Origin: an uncultured Bacillota bacterium
GTDB lineage: Bacteria; Bacillota; Clostridia; Oscillospirales; Oscillospiraceae
DNA: 35,932 nt
NCBI GenBank assembly: GCA_947650875.1
Contig: CANSXE010000013.1
Coordinates: forward strand, 1 to 35,932
Direction of reading: 5' to 3'
This document shows positions 1 to 6,912 of the stretch, piece after piece. The notes below the pieces were generated by a model, which searched no databases, was not told the DNA's origin, and saw nothing but the letters and a program-made list of their open reading frames with translations. The position numbers and the translations under genes were made by a program. Each line of letters opens with the position of its first letter. Position 1 is the first letter of the stretch.

Positions 1-414
1 AAGAGCGTGGACAGCCCCGAGGGGGAGGAGGTGCCCAACTACCGCACCCAGGTGGTGCTGGGGGCGGAGGAGGTGAAGTCCCTCACCCTGAACGCCTACC
101 CGGGGGCCGACCTGTCCGGCGACCCGGCCGGCTGGTTCGGAGAGGCCAGCCGGAACGAGGGGGGCGGGGTCATCTCGGTGCCCCTGGGAGGCGTCACCCT
201 CACCGGGGGGCAGGTGCGCTCGCTGTTCTCCCTGCGGTCGGCCTGCTTCACCGTGGCCTGGGACGGCAGTCAGTTCACCTTCGACGTGACCGGCTACGGC
301 CACGGGGTGGGCATGAGCCAGTACGGGGCCAACGCTATGGCCAAAAACGGCAGTTCCTTTCAGGATATCCTCACCTGGTACTACACCGGTGCCGAGGTGG
401 GGGCGCTGTGGTAA
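1..414 (+). CDS. SpoIID/LytB-domain protein, C-terminal fragment
   Basis: The reading frame is open from the first base, so this is the 3' end of a gene that begins outside the window; 137 residues are visible. The C-terminal GYGHGVGMSQYGANAMA stretch, followed by a F-x-x-I-L-x-x-Y-Y-x-G ending, is the hallmark of the SpoIID/LytB family. In this family SpoIID is a lytic transglycosylase used in forespore engulfment, and LytB-like members modify amidase activity. The visible part cannot tell sporulation SpoIID from a general SpoIID-domain wall protein. It ends in TAA and is followed directly by a strong hairpin shared with the convergent gene. High GC and codon use match the neighbours. Confidence 0.85.
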   Translation, partial: KSVDSPEGEEVPNYRTQVVLGAEEVKSLTLNAYPGADLSGDPAGWFGEASRNEGGGVISVPLGGVTLTGGQVRSLFSLRSACFTVAWDGSQFTFDVTGYGHGVGMSQYGANAMAKNGSSFQDILTWYYTGAEVGALW

Positions 415-450
415 AAAATCCCCGCCGCTTGCAGAAACGGCGGGGATTTA
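415..450. terminator. bidirectional intrinsic terminator
   Basis: Inverted repeat AAATCCCCGCCG / CGGCGGGGATTT (416-427 and 438-449) with a 10-base loop. The flanking A and T bases give a short U tract in either direction. It sits between the convergent SpoIID-type gene and the minus-strand SLH gene and probably serves both. Confidence 0.8.
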
Positions 451-458
451 TCATGTCC

Positions 459-2012
459 TCAGCCCATGGCCCGGTACAGGAAGGTGACAATCTCCCCGCG
501 GGTACAGGTGTTGTTGGGGCTGAACGTCGTGTCGCTTGTACCGGCGGTAATGCCATTCTCTACCGCCCATGTAACCGCAGACGCATAAGCAGCATTGGAG
601 GGAATATCGGTAAACACTGTAGAACCTGTGGATTCGGGGCCTATCGTGATTATGCACCCATACTCATACAGACCTTCTTGTCCATCATGAAACACAACCA
701 GTCCAACAGGATATGAAAAAGGAGCGAAGGAATTTTCAACAGGCCCATTGACAATGTCAACCATCTCGTTGCTGGAGCTAGTGGTAAATGTTTTGTTGCC
801 CTCAATGAAGTAGCCAAAGACAGGCCCCGAATAATTCCCCTTGATATTCAGCGTACTTCCGGGCTTGACTGTAATCAGATTGGTTTTAACAGTCTCAGTC
901 TCTTTTAGGTTCCCCCAAAGTTCAATATCCTCGTGATCGCCGATTGTGACCGTGGTATTCTCCAATATTGCGGCACTAAAGTCGATGCTGTAGGGATGAC
1001 CGTCACTGGTTCCCGAGATCGTTTGCGTGCTGTATCCAGAGGACTTGACATTTGGGCTCCCCGCCAGCTTCCAGAGGTATTCCATCACCATGGCCCGGGT
1101 GCAGGGAGTGCTGGGGTTGAGCTTATTCCCGGACACCAGACCCTTGCCGGCCGCCCAAACCGCCGCTTTATAGAAATAGTCGCCGGTGGAAATGTCGCTG
1201 AACGGATTGCGGCCCGTGGGCTCAGGCTTGCCGTTGGCGTTCCAGAGGAAGGTCAAAATCTCCGCCACAGAGCAGGTCTTTTCCGGGGAAAAGGTGGTCG
1301 CGCTGGTGCCGCTGGTGATTTTCCGGTCCACCGCCCACTTCACCGCCTTGGCGTAGTAGGCCCCGGCTTTCACGTCGGTAAAGCCGCCGGCGGGAGCTTT
1401 GGCTAAATCTGAACGAAGCTGCATGATCGCATCGGTGGCCTTATCCTCGTGCCACCAGTAGTTATCCCCGCCGAAAATTTTTATATCATCCTCTTTCCAC
1501 GCTTTATCAAGGCTATTGACTGTTTCGACAGTCCCGTCCGCATAGTAAAGCTTGTATATCGGGTCTGGAAGATTTCCCTGATCATCCAATAACCATTCGC
1601 GATAAAAATATGCAAAGCTATCACATACAGCGGCTTTCCCCGGCTGACGCACCAGGAAAATATTGGATTCTGAAACTCCCCCACCTGGTCCTATTGATGC
1701 TTCATTCACAGTCTGCACGGCTCTGCCGTTTTGCATCGTCCAAATGAAAATATGTGCGTTGTCGCCTGTGTAGCAAATCACAATCAGTTCGGGCGTACCA
1801 TCTGCGTCCATATCCTCCAAAGTGGCGTACTCCAGGCCATCGCCGCCGGAAACCGAAACAATGCCGTACTTGTTGATTTGCGCGGTCAAAACATCATAAT
1901 ATGCTTTCCGAGTGTTGGCATCCAGTCCCGACGTATCCACCGCGAAGGCGGGGACCGCCAGCCCCAGACACAGGGCCAGGGTCAGCGCAAGGGAAATCAG
2001 TCGTTTTTTCAT
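459..2012 (-). CDS. Secreted protein with three SLH repeats and an inserted domain
   Basis: 517 residues. The start at 2012 gives an MKKRLISLALT signal peptide ending near AFA-VD, with GGAAAGGAAG as ribosome site 8 bases upstream; longer in-frame starts lack both. The mature N-terminal ~190 residues carry an MDADGTPELIVI segment typical of secreted proteins of unknown role in gut clostridia. Two SLH repeats follow (FTDVKAGAYYAKAV... and FSDISTGDYFYKAA...). About 130 residues of unrecognised, beta-rich sequence come next, and a last SLH repeat (FTDIPSNAAYASAV...) ends the protein. SLH triads bind pyruvylated secondary wall polymer, so the protein is probably wall-attached. Splitting of the triad by an insert is unusual. 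The ligand or enzymatic role is unknown. Confidence 0.85.
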   Translation of the reverse strand: MKKRLISLALTLALCLGLAVPAFAVDTSGLDANTRKAYYDVLTAQINKYGIVSVSGGDGLEYATLEDMDADGTPELIVICYTGDNAHIFIWTMQNGRAVQTVNEASIGPGGGVSESNIFLVRQPGKAAVCDSFAYFYREWLLDDQGNLPDPIYKLYYADGTVETVNSLDKAWKEDDIKIFGGDNYWWHEDKATDAIMQLRSDLAKAPAGGFTDVKAGAYYAKAVKWAVDRKITSGTSATTFSPEKTCSVAEILTFLWNANGKPEPTGRNPFSDISTGDYFYKAAVWAAGKGLVSGNKLNPSTPCTRAMVMEYLWKLAGSPNVKSSGYSTQTISGTSDGHPYSIDFSAAILENTTVTIGDHEDIELWGNLKETETVKTNLITVKPGSTLNIKGNYSGPVFGYFIEGNKTFTTSSSNEMVDIVNGPVENSFAPFSYPVGLVVFHDGQEGLYEYGCIITIGPESTGSTVFTDIPSNAAYASAVTWAVENGITAGTSDTTFSPNNTCTRGEIVTFLYRAMG

Positions 2013-2059
2013 CAGTGTATCTTCCTTTCCGTTTTTTGGGGATTTGTGCCTTAGAAACA

Positions 2060-2088
2060 ATTATACCCAAGAGCGCAGGGGATTGCAA
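2060..2088 (-). promoter_or_regulatory. sigma-A promoter of the SLH protein gene
   Basis: On the minus strand TTGCAA (2088-2083), a 17-base spacer, then TATAAT (2065-2060). It lies about 50 bases upstream of the start at 2012. Confidence 0.75.
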
Positions 2089-2163
2089 GGACCATTGCCG
2101 CCGGTATTCAGCTGTTTTGGAAAAATTTTTCAAAAAACCCTCCATTTCAAATATGAATAAATC

Positions 2164-2192
2164 TTGACAGAAAAGATGTTTGCCTTTACAAT
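2164..2192 (+). promoter_or_regulatory. sigma-A promoter of rny
   Basis: TTGACA (2164-2169), 17-base spacer, TACAAT (2187-2192), one base off consensus. Transcription would start near 2199, giving an unusually long leader of about 178 bases before rny. Confidence 0.8.
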
Positions 2193-2198
2193 GTTCTG

Positions 2199-2376
2199 TG
2201 GACAAATATTGAAAAACCTGTGGGGATGTTTTTCAGTTGCCGCAGGGGGGACAGGCAGCCCGCCTGTCCGGCCCCTTGCGGCCTTTTACTGAATGCCTGC
2301 GCCGGCCCAACCCGGCGTCAGGCTCCGCGGCGGTCCGCTGCGGACACGAAAAATTTTGGAGGTGTAACAAGACTCA
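2199..2376 (+). promoter_or_regulatory. structured 5' leader of rny
   Basis: The untranslated leader holds three consecutive stem-loops. The largest is at 2240-2281, with outer arms CCGCAGGGG / CCCCTTGCGG and inner arms GGACAGGC / GCCTGTCC, followed by CCTTTT. The second is at about 2295-2323 (GCCTG-x-GCCGG / CCGGC-xx-CAGGC). The third is at about 2327-2346 (TCCGC / GCGGA). No known riboswitch was recognised. Regulation by attenuation or by self-cleavage of the RNase Y message is possible but only inferred. Confidence 0.5.
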
Positions 2377-3930
2377 ATGGACCCAATTTTAGCAGTTGTC
2401 GGCATGATTGTCACGCTGATAGTGGGCGCGCTGGGCGGCGCGGTCTTTGGCTGGAACCGCCGCAAGGCTACCGCCGAGCGGGAGATCAAATCCGCCGAGG
2501 ACGAGGCAACCCGCATTGTCAACGAGGCCTATAAGAGCGCCGAAAGCAAAAAGCGCGAGGCCCTGGTAGAGGCCAAGGAGGAAATCCTCAAGGCCAAGAA
2601 CGAGCACGAAAAAGAGGTCAAGGACCGCCGCTCCGAGCTCCAGCGCCAGGAGAACCGCCTTCAGCAGAAGGAGGAAAACCTGGACCGCAAGATGGAGAAC
2701 ATCGAGCGGAAGGAGGAGCAGCTGTCCGGCAAGCTGGCCAAGCTGGACGCCACCCAGGCCGAGGCCGAGGCCCTGAAGCAGAAACAGGTGGACGAGCTGG
2801 AGCGCATCTCCGGCTACACCGCCGAGGAGGCCAAAAACTACCTCCTCAAGCAGCTGGAGGAGGACGTCACCCACGAGTCGGCCATGAAGATCAAGGAGAT
2901 CGAGGCCCGCTTCAAGGACGAGGCGGACACCCGCGCCCGTGAGATCATCTCCCTGGCCATCCAGCGCTGCGCCGCCGACCATGTGTCTGAGGCCACTGTC
3001 TCGGTAGTCCCTTTGCCTAACGACGACATGAAGGGCCGCATCATCGGCCGGGAGGGCCGGAACATCCGCACCCTGGAGACCCTCACCGGGGTGGACCTGA
3101 TTATCGACGACACCCCCGAGGCCATCACCGTCTCCTGCTTCGACCCGGTGCGCCGGGAGATTGCCCGGCTGGCTCTGGAGAAGCTGATCCTGGACGGCCG
3201 CATCCACCCCGCCCGCATCGAGGAGATGGTGGAGAAGGCCAAGCGGGAGGTGGACATGGTCATCAAGTCGGAGGGCGAGCGGGCCATCTTCGAGACCAAC
3301 GTCCACGGCCTGCACCCCGAGCTGGTGAAGCTGCTGGGCCGGATGCGCTACCGCACCAGCTACGGCCAGAACGTGCTCAACCACTCCATCGAGGTCAGCC
3401 ATGTGGCCGGGCTGCTGGCCGCCGAGATCGGCGCCAACGTCACCGAGGCCAAGCGGGCCGGCCTGCTCCACGACCTGGGCAAGTCCATCGACCACGAGGT
3501 GGAGGGCTCCCATGTGCAGATCGGCGTGGAGCTGGCCCGGAAGTACCGGGAGAGCGAGAACATCATCCACGCCATCCACGCCCACCACAACGACGTGGAG
3601 CCCAAAACGGTGGTGGCCTGCCTGGTCCAGGCGGCCGACGCCATCTCCGCCGCCCGCCCCGGCGCCCGGCGTGAGAATCTGGAGAACTATATCAAGCGGC
3701 TGGAGGCCCTGGAGGAGATTACCTCCTCCTTCAACGGGGTGGAGAAGTCCTTCGCCATCCAGGCCGGCCGCGAGGTGCGCATCATGATTAAGCCCGAGGT
3801 CATCAGCGAGGATCAGATGGTTCTCCTCGCCCGGGAGATCGCCAAGAAGATTGAGGACGAGCTGGAGTACCCCGGCCAGATCAAGGTCCACCTCCTGCGG
3901 GAGACCAAGGCCATCGAATACGCCAAATAA
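2377..3930 (+). CDS. rny: Ribonuclease Y
   Basis: 517 residues, the usual length of RNase Y, the membrane-anchored endoribonuclease that starts bulk mRNA decay in Firmicutes. Residues 1-25 form the N-terminal anchor. Residues about 30-185 are a highly charged coiled coil. The KH RNA-binding domain is at about 215-275, with the signature [12 protein letters not shown]. The HD phosphohydrolase domain follows, with the metal-binding HD pair at residues 365-366 (LLHDLGKS) and the downstream HAHHNDVEP segment. The start codon is preceded by GGAGG at a rather long 14-base spacing. It appears to be a single-gene unit, with its own promoter and long leader upstream and a strong terminator downstream. 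Confidence 0.97.
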   Translation: MDPILAVVGMIVTLIVGALGGAVFGWNRRKATAEREIKSAEDEATRIVNEAYKSAESKKREALVEAKEEILKAKNEHEKEVKDRRSELQRQENRLQQKEENLDRKMENIERKEEQLSGKLAKLDATQAEAEALKQKQVDELERISGYTAEEAKNYLLKQLEEDVTHESAMKIKEIEARFKDEADTRAREIISLAIQRCAADHVSEATVSVVPLPNDDMKGRIIGREGRNIRTLETLTGVDLIIDDTPEAITVSCFDPVRREIARLALEKLILDGRIHPARIEEMVEKAKREVDMVIKSEGERAIFETNVHGLHPELVKLLGRMRYRTSYGQNVLNHSIEVSHVAGLLAAEIGANVTEAKRAGLLHDLGKSIDHEVEGSHVQIGVELARKYRESENIIHAIHAHHNDVEPKTVVACLVQAADAISAARPGARRENLENYIKRLEALEEITSSFNGVEKSFAIQAGREVRIMIKPEVISEDQMVLLAREIAKKIEDELEYPGQIKVHLLRETKAIEYAK

Positions 3931-3937
3931 GAAAGAA

Positions 3938-3977
3938 AACCCCTGGAACGCCCCCCAAGCGTTCCAGGGGTTTATTT
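3938..3977 (+). terminator. intrinsic terminator of rny
   Basis: ACCCCTGGAACG / CGTTCCAGGGGT hairpin directly after the stop codon, with TTTATTTT as U tract. Confidence 0.9.
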
Positions 3978-3993
3978 TAGCTTTACCTTGCAA

Positions 3994-4030
3994 GGAGGGG
4001 GGCTTTTGATGCAGCTCTGTGCCCCTACAG
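3994..4030. repeat. degenerate GTAGGGGC-type repeat end
   Basis: On the minus strand GTAGGGGC followed about 20 bases later by GCCCCCC. It resembles one end of the GTAGGG...CCCTAC repeats at 5440, 11262 and 32454. Its TAG supplies the stop codon of the FAD oxidoreductase gene. Confidence 0.4.
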
Positions 4031-5413
4031 TCTCTTACATACGGCCCGCGCCGCCTGGACGCCCGACGCTCCGGCCTGAGCCAGCCCTCTGGTAACGCCG
4101 GCGCCGTCGCCGGCGGCGAAGAAGTTGGGCAGGGCGGTCTCCAGCTCCTCGCTGAGCTGGAGACGGGCGGAGTAGAACTTTACCTCGGCGCCGTAGAGCA
4201 GGGTGTCGTAATTGGCGGTGCCGGGGGCGATCTTGTCCAGCTGGTAGATCATCTCAATGAGGTCGTCCAGCTGCCGCTTGGGCAGGGTGAGGGACAGGTC
4301 CCCCGGGACGGCGGCGGTGAGGGTGGGCCGGACGGTGGACTTGCCCATGCGGTGCTCGTTGGTGCGCCGGCCGCCGACAAGGTCGCCGAAGCGCTGGACC
4401 AGCACCCCCCCCGCCAGCATGTTGGACAGGGAGGCCACGTGCTTGCCGTAGCGGTAGGGCTCGTTGAAGGGCTTGGTGAAGCGGTTGGAGACCAGCAGGG
4501 CGAAGTTGGTGTTCTCAGAGCGGAGGGCGGGGTCGGCGTAGGAGTGGCCGTTTACCGTGTTGATGCCCTCCACGTTCTCCGCCACCACATGGCCGTAGGG
4601 ATTCATACAGAAGGTGCGCACACTGTCGCCGTACTGTTTGGTGCGGTAGACCAGCTTGGACTCGTAGACCACGTCGGTGATGTGCTCGAAGATGACAGCG
4701 GGCAGTTCCACCCGGACCCCCACATCCACCTGGTTGTTCAGCAGCTCCAGCCCCAGGTCCTTGCACTGGTTGGAGAACCACTCCGCCCCCGAACGGCCGG
4801 GCGCGGCGATGAGGTATTTGCAGCTCACCTCGCCGCCTGTGGCCAGGATCAGGCGGTAGCCGTCCTCCGCCTTCTCGATGGAGGCCACCTCCGTGTTAAA
4901 ACGGAACTCCAGCTTGTCCATCAGCCCCTCATAGATATTGGTGAGGATGCGCAGGTTGTTCTCGGTGCCCAGGTGCTTGCACCGGGCCTGGAGGAGGTGG
5001 AGATCGTAAGCCAGGGCCCGACGGGCCAGCTGGCGGGCGGCCGCGCTCTCGGTGGAGAACACCTCGGTGGTGGCCCCGTGGGCCACGTTGATGGAGTCTA
5101 CATAGTCGATCAGCTCCATCACATGGGCGGGCTCCATAAAGTCGGTGAGCCAGCCGCCGAACTGGGTGGTGAAGTTAAACTTGCCGTCGGAGAAGGCCCC
5201 CGCCCCGCCGAAGCCGCACATGGTGTGGCACACGGGGCAGTGGATGCACTCCTTCACCTTCCCCGCCACAATGGGGCAGCTGCGGTGGTAGATGTCCGCC
5301 CCCTGGTCCAGGGCGAGCACCTTCAGCTCGGGGTGGAGATGGGCCAGCTCGTAGGCGGCGAAGATGCCCGCCTCCCCGCAGCCCAGGATAACAACGTCGT
5401 ATCTGGCGTTCAT
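4025..5413 (-). CDS. FAD-dependent oxidoreductase (COG2509 type)
   Basis: 462 residues. The N-terminus YDVVILGCGEAGIFAAYEL is a Rossmann dinucleotide-binding motif (GxGxxG at residues 11-16). The C-terminal FFAAGDGAGVTRGLAQA motif is the second FAD-contacting signature, ending in a short helix. The segment CPIVAGKVKECIHCPVCHTMCGFGG has a cysteine pattern (C-x2-C-x3-C) characteristic of the uncharacterised FAD dehydrogenase family COG2509. A redox role, perhaps with a metal or disulfide centre, is likely, but the substrate is unknown. The start at 5413 has AAAGGAG seven bases upstream. The gene is monocistronic by its spacing. Its stop codon lies within a dispersed-repeat-like GTAGGGGC sequence. 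Confidence 0.85.
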   Translation of the reverse strand: MNARYDVVILGCGEAGIFAAYELAHLHPELKVLALDQGADIYHRSCPIVAGKVKECIHCPVCHTMCGFGGAGAFSDGKFNFTTQFGGWLTDFMEPAHVMELIDYVDSINVAHGATTEVFSTESAAARQLARRALAYDLHLLQARCKHLGTENNLRILTNIYEGLMDKLEFRFNTEVASIEKAEDGYRLILATGGEVSCKYLIAAPGRSGAEWFSNQCKDLGLELLNNQVDVGVRVELPAVIFEHITDVVYESKLVYRTKQYGDSVRTFCMNPYGHVVAENVEGINTVNGHSYADPALRSENTNFALLVSNRFTKPFNEPYRYGKHVASLSNMLAGGVLVQRFGDLVGGRRTNEHRMGKSTVRPTLTAAVPGDLSLTLPKRQLDDLIEMIYQLDKIAPGTANYDTLLYGAEVKFYSARLQLSEELETALPNFFAAGDGAGVTRGLAQAGASGVQAARAVCKRL

Positions 5414-5439
5414 AGGGTTCTCCTTTCTTTTTGGGGCAT

Positions 5440-5508
5440 GTAGGGACGGCCTGCTGCCGCCCGTATTCCCATTGCCGTATCGACGGGGCGGCCACAGGCC
5501 GCCCCTAC
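5440..5508. repeat. GTAGGG...CCCTAC palindromic repeat element
   Basis: 69 bases, beginning GTAGGGACGGCC and ending GGCCGCCCCTAC. Each end folds into its own small GC hairpin (right: GGGGCGGCC-ACA-GGCCGCCCC), and about 22 unrelated bases lie between. It has the same architecture as the element at 32454-32616 and lies in the leader region of the FAD oxidoreductase gene. Confidence 0.65.
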
Positions 5509-5526
5509 GGGGTTCTCATCTCTTAA

Positions 5527-5555
5527 AGTATACCATACCTCTCAGCAAAACACAA
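5527..5555 (-). promoter_or_regulatory. possible promoter of the FAD oxidoreductase gene
   Basis: Minus strand TTGTGT (5555-5550), 17 bases, TATACT (5532-5527). The -10 is good and the -35 weak. It overlaps the U tract of the preceding terminator. Confidence 0.4.
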
Positions 5556-5580
5556 CGGCCCGCCGGGACCGGCAGGCCGA
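5547..5580 (-). terminator. intrinsic terminator of the zinc-ribbon gene
   Basis: Minus strand CGGCCTGCCGG / CCGGCGGGCCG hairpin followed by TTGTGTTTT, 15 bases after the stop codon. Confidence 0.75.
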
Positions 5581-5594
5581 AAAGGGTGGAGGAT

Positions 5595-5990
5595 TCAGCA
5601 TTTTTCCTGAAAACTGGCGCCGCAGCTGCGGCAGGTGACGGTGATCTTGCCCCGGCCCCGGGGGACGCGCAGCCGCTGGCCGCAGCTGGGACATTTGAAA
5701 TAGACGTGCTCCTTATCCCGGCGGATGGTACGGCGAAAGTGGAACCACTGGATTACGGGGCCGACGGCACGCATAAATTTGGCGTTTTCCCGCCTCCGCC
5801 GCTCCAGGTTGTGAGAAAGCAGGCGAAACAGCGTTATAAACAGCAGTACAAAGCCTGCCACATAGAGCAGCTCCAGCCTGGTAAACAAAAATACCAGATA
5901 AAGCAGCAGATAGAGACCCAGCAGGAATAAATTCAGTTGATCGTTTCCGTAGCGGCCGTACATAAAGCGCTGAATCGCGTTTCGGATCAT
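5595..5990 (-). CDS. Small membrane protein with C-terminal zinc ribbon
   Basis: 131 residues from the ATG at 5990, chosen because AAGGAGG lies seven bases upstream; longer in-frame starts have no ribosome site. Two hydrophobic helices at about residues 18-33 and 37-52 are followed by a strongly basic linker (LERRRREN). A C-terminal zinc ribbon follows, with two cysteine pairs (CPSCGQRLRVP ... CRSCGASF). Such proteins are common in gut clostridia and are usually left as zinc-ribbon hypothetical proteins. The ribbon would face the cytoplasm if both helices span the membrane. Function unknown. It has its own terminator and diverges from the dCMP deaminase gene. Confidence 0.8.
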   Translation of the reverse strand: MIRNAIQRFMYGRYGNDQLNLFLLGLYLLLYLVFLFTRLELLYVAGFVLLFITLFRLLSHNLERRRRENAKFMRAVGPVIQWFHFRRTIRRDKEHVYFKCPSCGQRLRVPRGRGKITVTCRSCGASFQEKC

Positions 5991-6142
5991 GAAAGTGCCT
6001 CCTTGGCTGAACAGACACGGCAGGCGCGACCGCCTGCCAATATACACGATTTATGATAACCTCTCCCGCCTGCGCCGTCAAGACGGTATTCGTAAACAAT
6101 ATGTAAATTTCAAGTCCATTTCCCTACTTTTTTACGAAATAC

Positions 6143-6171
6143 TTGCGGCGGAGCCGGAAGTGCGCTATACT
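6143..6171 (+). promoter_or_regulatory. promoter of the dCMP deaminase gene
   Basis: TTGCGG (6143-6148), 17-base spacer, TATACT (6166-6171). It ends 32 bases before the start codon. Confidence 0.7.
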
Positions 6172-6203
6172 GTCGTTATCAATCGAATCCGGGAGGGTAC
6201 GCC

Positions 6204-6698
6204 ATGAATCGCATCGACAAGGAAAATTATTATCTGGACATTGCGGAAACAGTGCTGGAGCGCTCCACCTGCCTGCGCCGGTGCTATGGGGCCATCATCG
6301 TCCAGCACGACGAAATTGTCTCCACCGGCTACAACGGCGCCCCCCGGGGGCGAAAGAACTGCGCCGACCTGGGGATGTGCACCCGGGAGACGCTGAACAT
6401 CCCCTCCGGCCAGCGGTATGAGCTGTGCCGCTCGGTCCACGCCGAGGCAAACGCCATCATCTCTGCCGCCCGCAGCGAGGTGCTTGGCGCCACCCTCTAC
6501 ATGGTCTGCAAGGACCCGAAGACGGGCGCGCTCATCCCCGAATCCACCTCCTGCTCCATGTGCCGCCGCCTGATTATTAACGCCGGCATTTCCCGTCTGG
6601 TTATCCGGGACACCCCCGACAGCTACCGGGTGGTGGATGTACAGCGGGACTGGGTGGAGCAGGACGACTCCCTGCCCCAGCTGGTGCAGCACGGTTGA
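6204..6698 (+). CDS. dCMP/cytidine deaminase family protein (ComEB type)
   Basis: 164 residues, typical for deoxycytidylate deaminase, which converts dCMP to dUMP for thymidylate synthesis. The zinc and catalytic motifs are complete: H79-A-E81 (SVHAEANAI) and C117-x2-C120 (SCSMCRR). The N-terminal YYLDIAETVLERSTC and NGAPRG segments are standard for this family. The start at 6204 is preceded by GGAGGG. B. subtilis calls the orthologous gene comEB within the competence operon; here the gene stands alone behind its own promoter. A broader cytidine deaminase specificity cannot be excluded. Confidence 0.92.
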   Translation: MNRIDKENYYLDIAETVLERSTCLRRCYGAIIVQHDEIVSTGYNGAPRGRKNCADLGMCTRETLNIPSGQRYELCRSVHAEANAIISAARSEVLGATLYMVCKDPKTGALIPESTSCSMCRRLIINAGISRLVIRDTPDSYRVVDVQRDWVEQDDSLPQLVQHG

Positions 6699-6805
6699 CC
6701 ATCCGCCTGTAAGTGCCTTTGGCAGGGGAGAGACAATATCTGCGGCTGGAACACTTCCGGAAAGGGATAACGTTCTCAGAAAGTGTAAACAAATTATGAA
6801 CCCTA

Positions 6806-6834
6806 TTGCTTTTTGAAGCAGTGTGCGTTACAAT
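6806..6834 (+). promoter_or_regulatory. promoter of htpG
   Basis: TTGCTT (6806-6811), 17 bases, TACAAT (6829-6834). The -10 overlaps the outer end of the CIRCE palindrome, so a bound repressor would cover the start site. Confidence 0.8.
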
Positions 6835-6873
6835 ACGGTTAGCACTCGGATGATATGAGTGCTAACCGTATTG
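6831..6873. promoter_or_regulatory. CIRCE operator (HrcA site) with extended arms
   Basis: TTAGCACTC (6839-6847), exactly nine bases, GAGTGCTAA (6857-6865): a perfect CIRCE consensus. The palindrome continues outward without mismatch for eight more bases on each side (CAATACGG / CCGTATTG), giving 17-bp arms. HrcA is the established CIRCE repressor, so htpG should be heat-induced by loss of HrcA. The long arms would also form a very stable hairpin at the 5' end of the mRNA. Confidence 0.95.
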
Positions 6874-6912
6874 TTATTAAATAACTTTAATATACATGGA
6901 GGAATCAAAATT

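Noticed and set aside
2389-3993. Long minus-strand open frame of 534 codons opposite rny
   Set aside because: Leu/Gly/Val-rich translation is the mirror of the GC-rich rny coding sequence; no ribosome site or domain, and rny is certain.
4019-5443. Plus-strand open frame of 474 codons opposite the FAD oxidoreductase
   Set aside because: Antisense shadow without start signals; low-complexity Gly/Val/His translation.
6859-6912. Upstream ATG extending htpG by 18 residues
   Set aside because: It lies inside the CIRCE palindrome, has no ribosome site, and adds residues not found in Hsp90 proteins.
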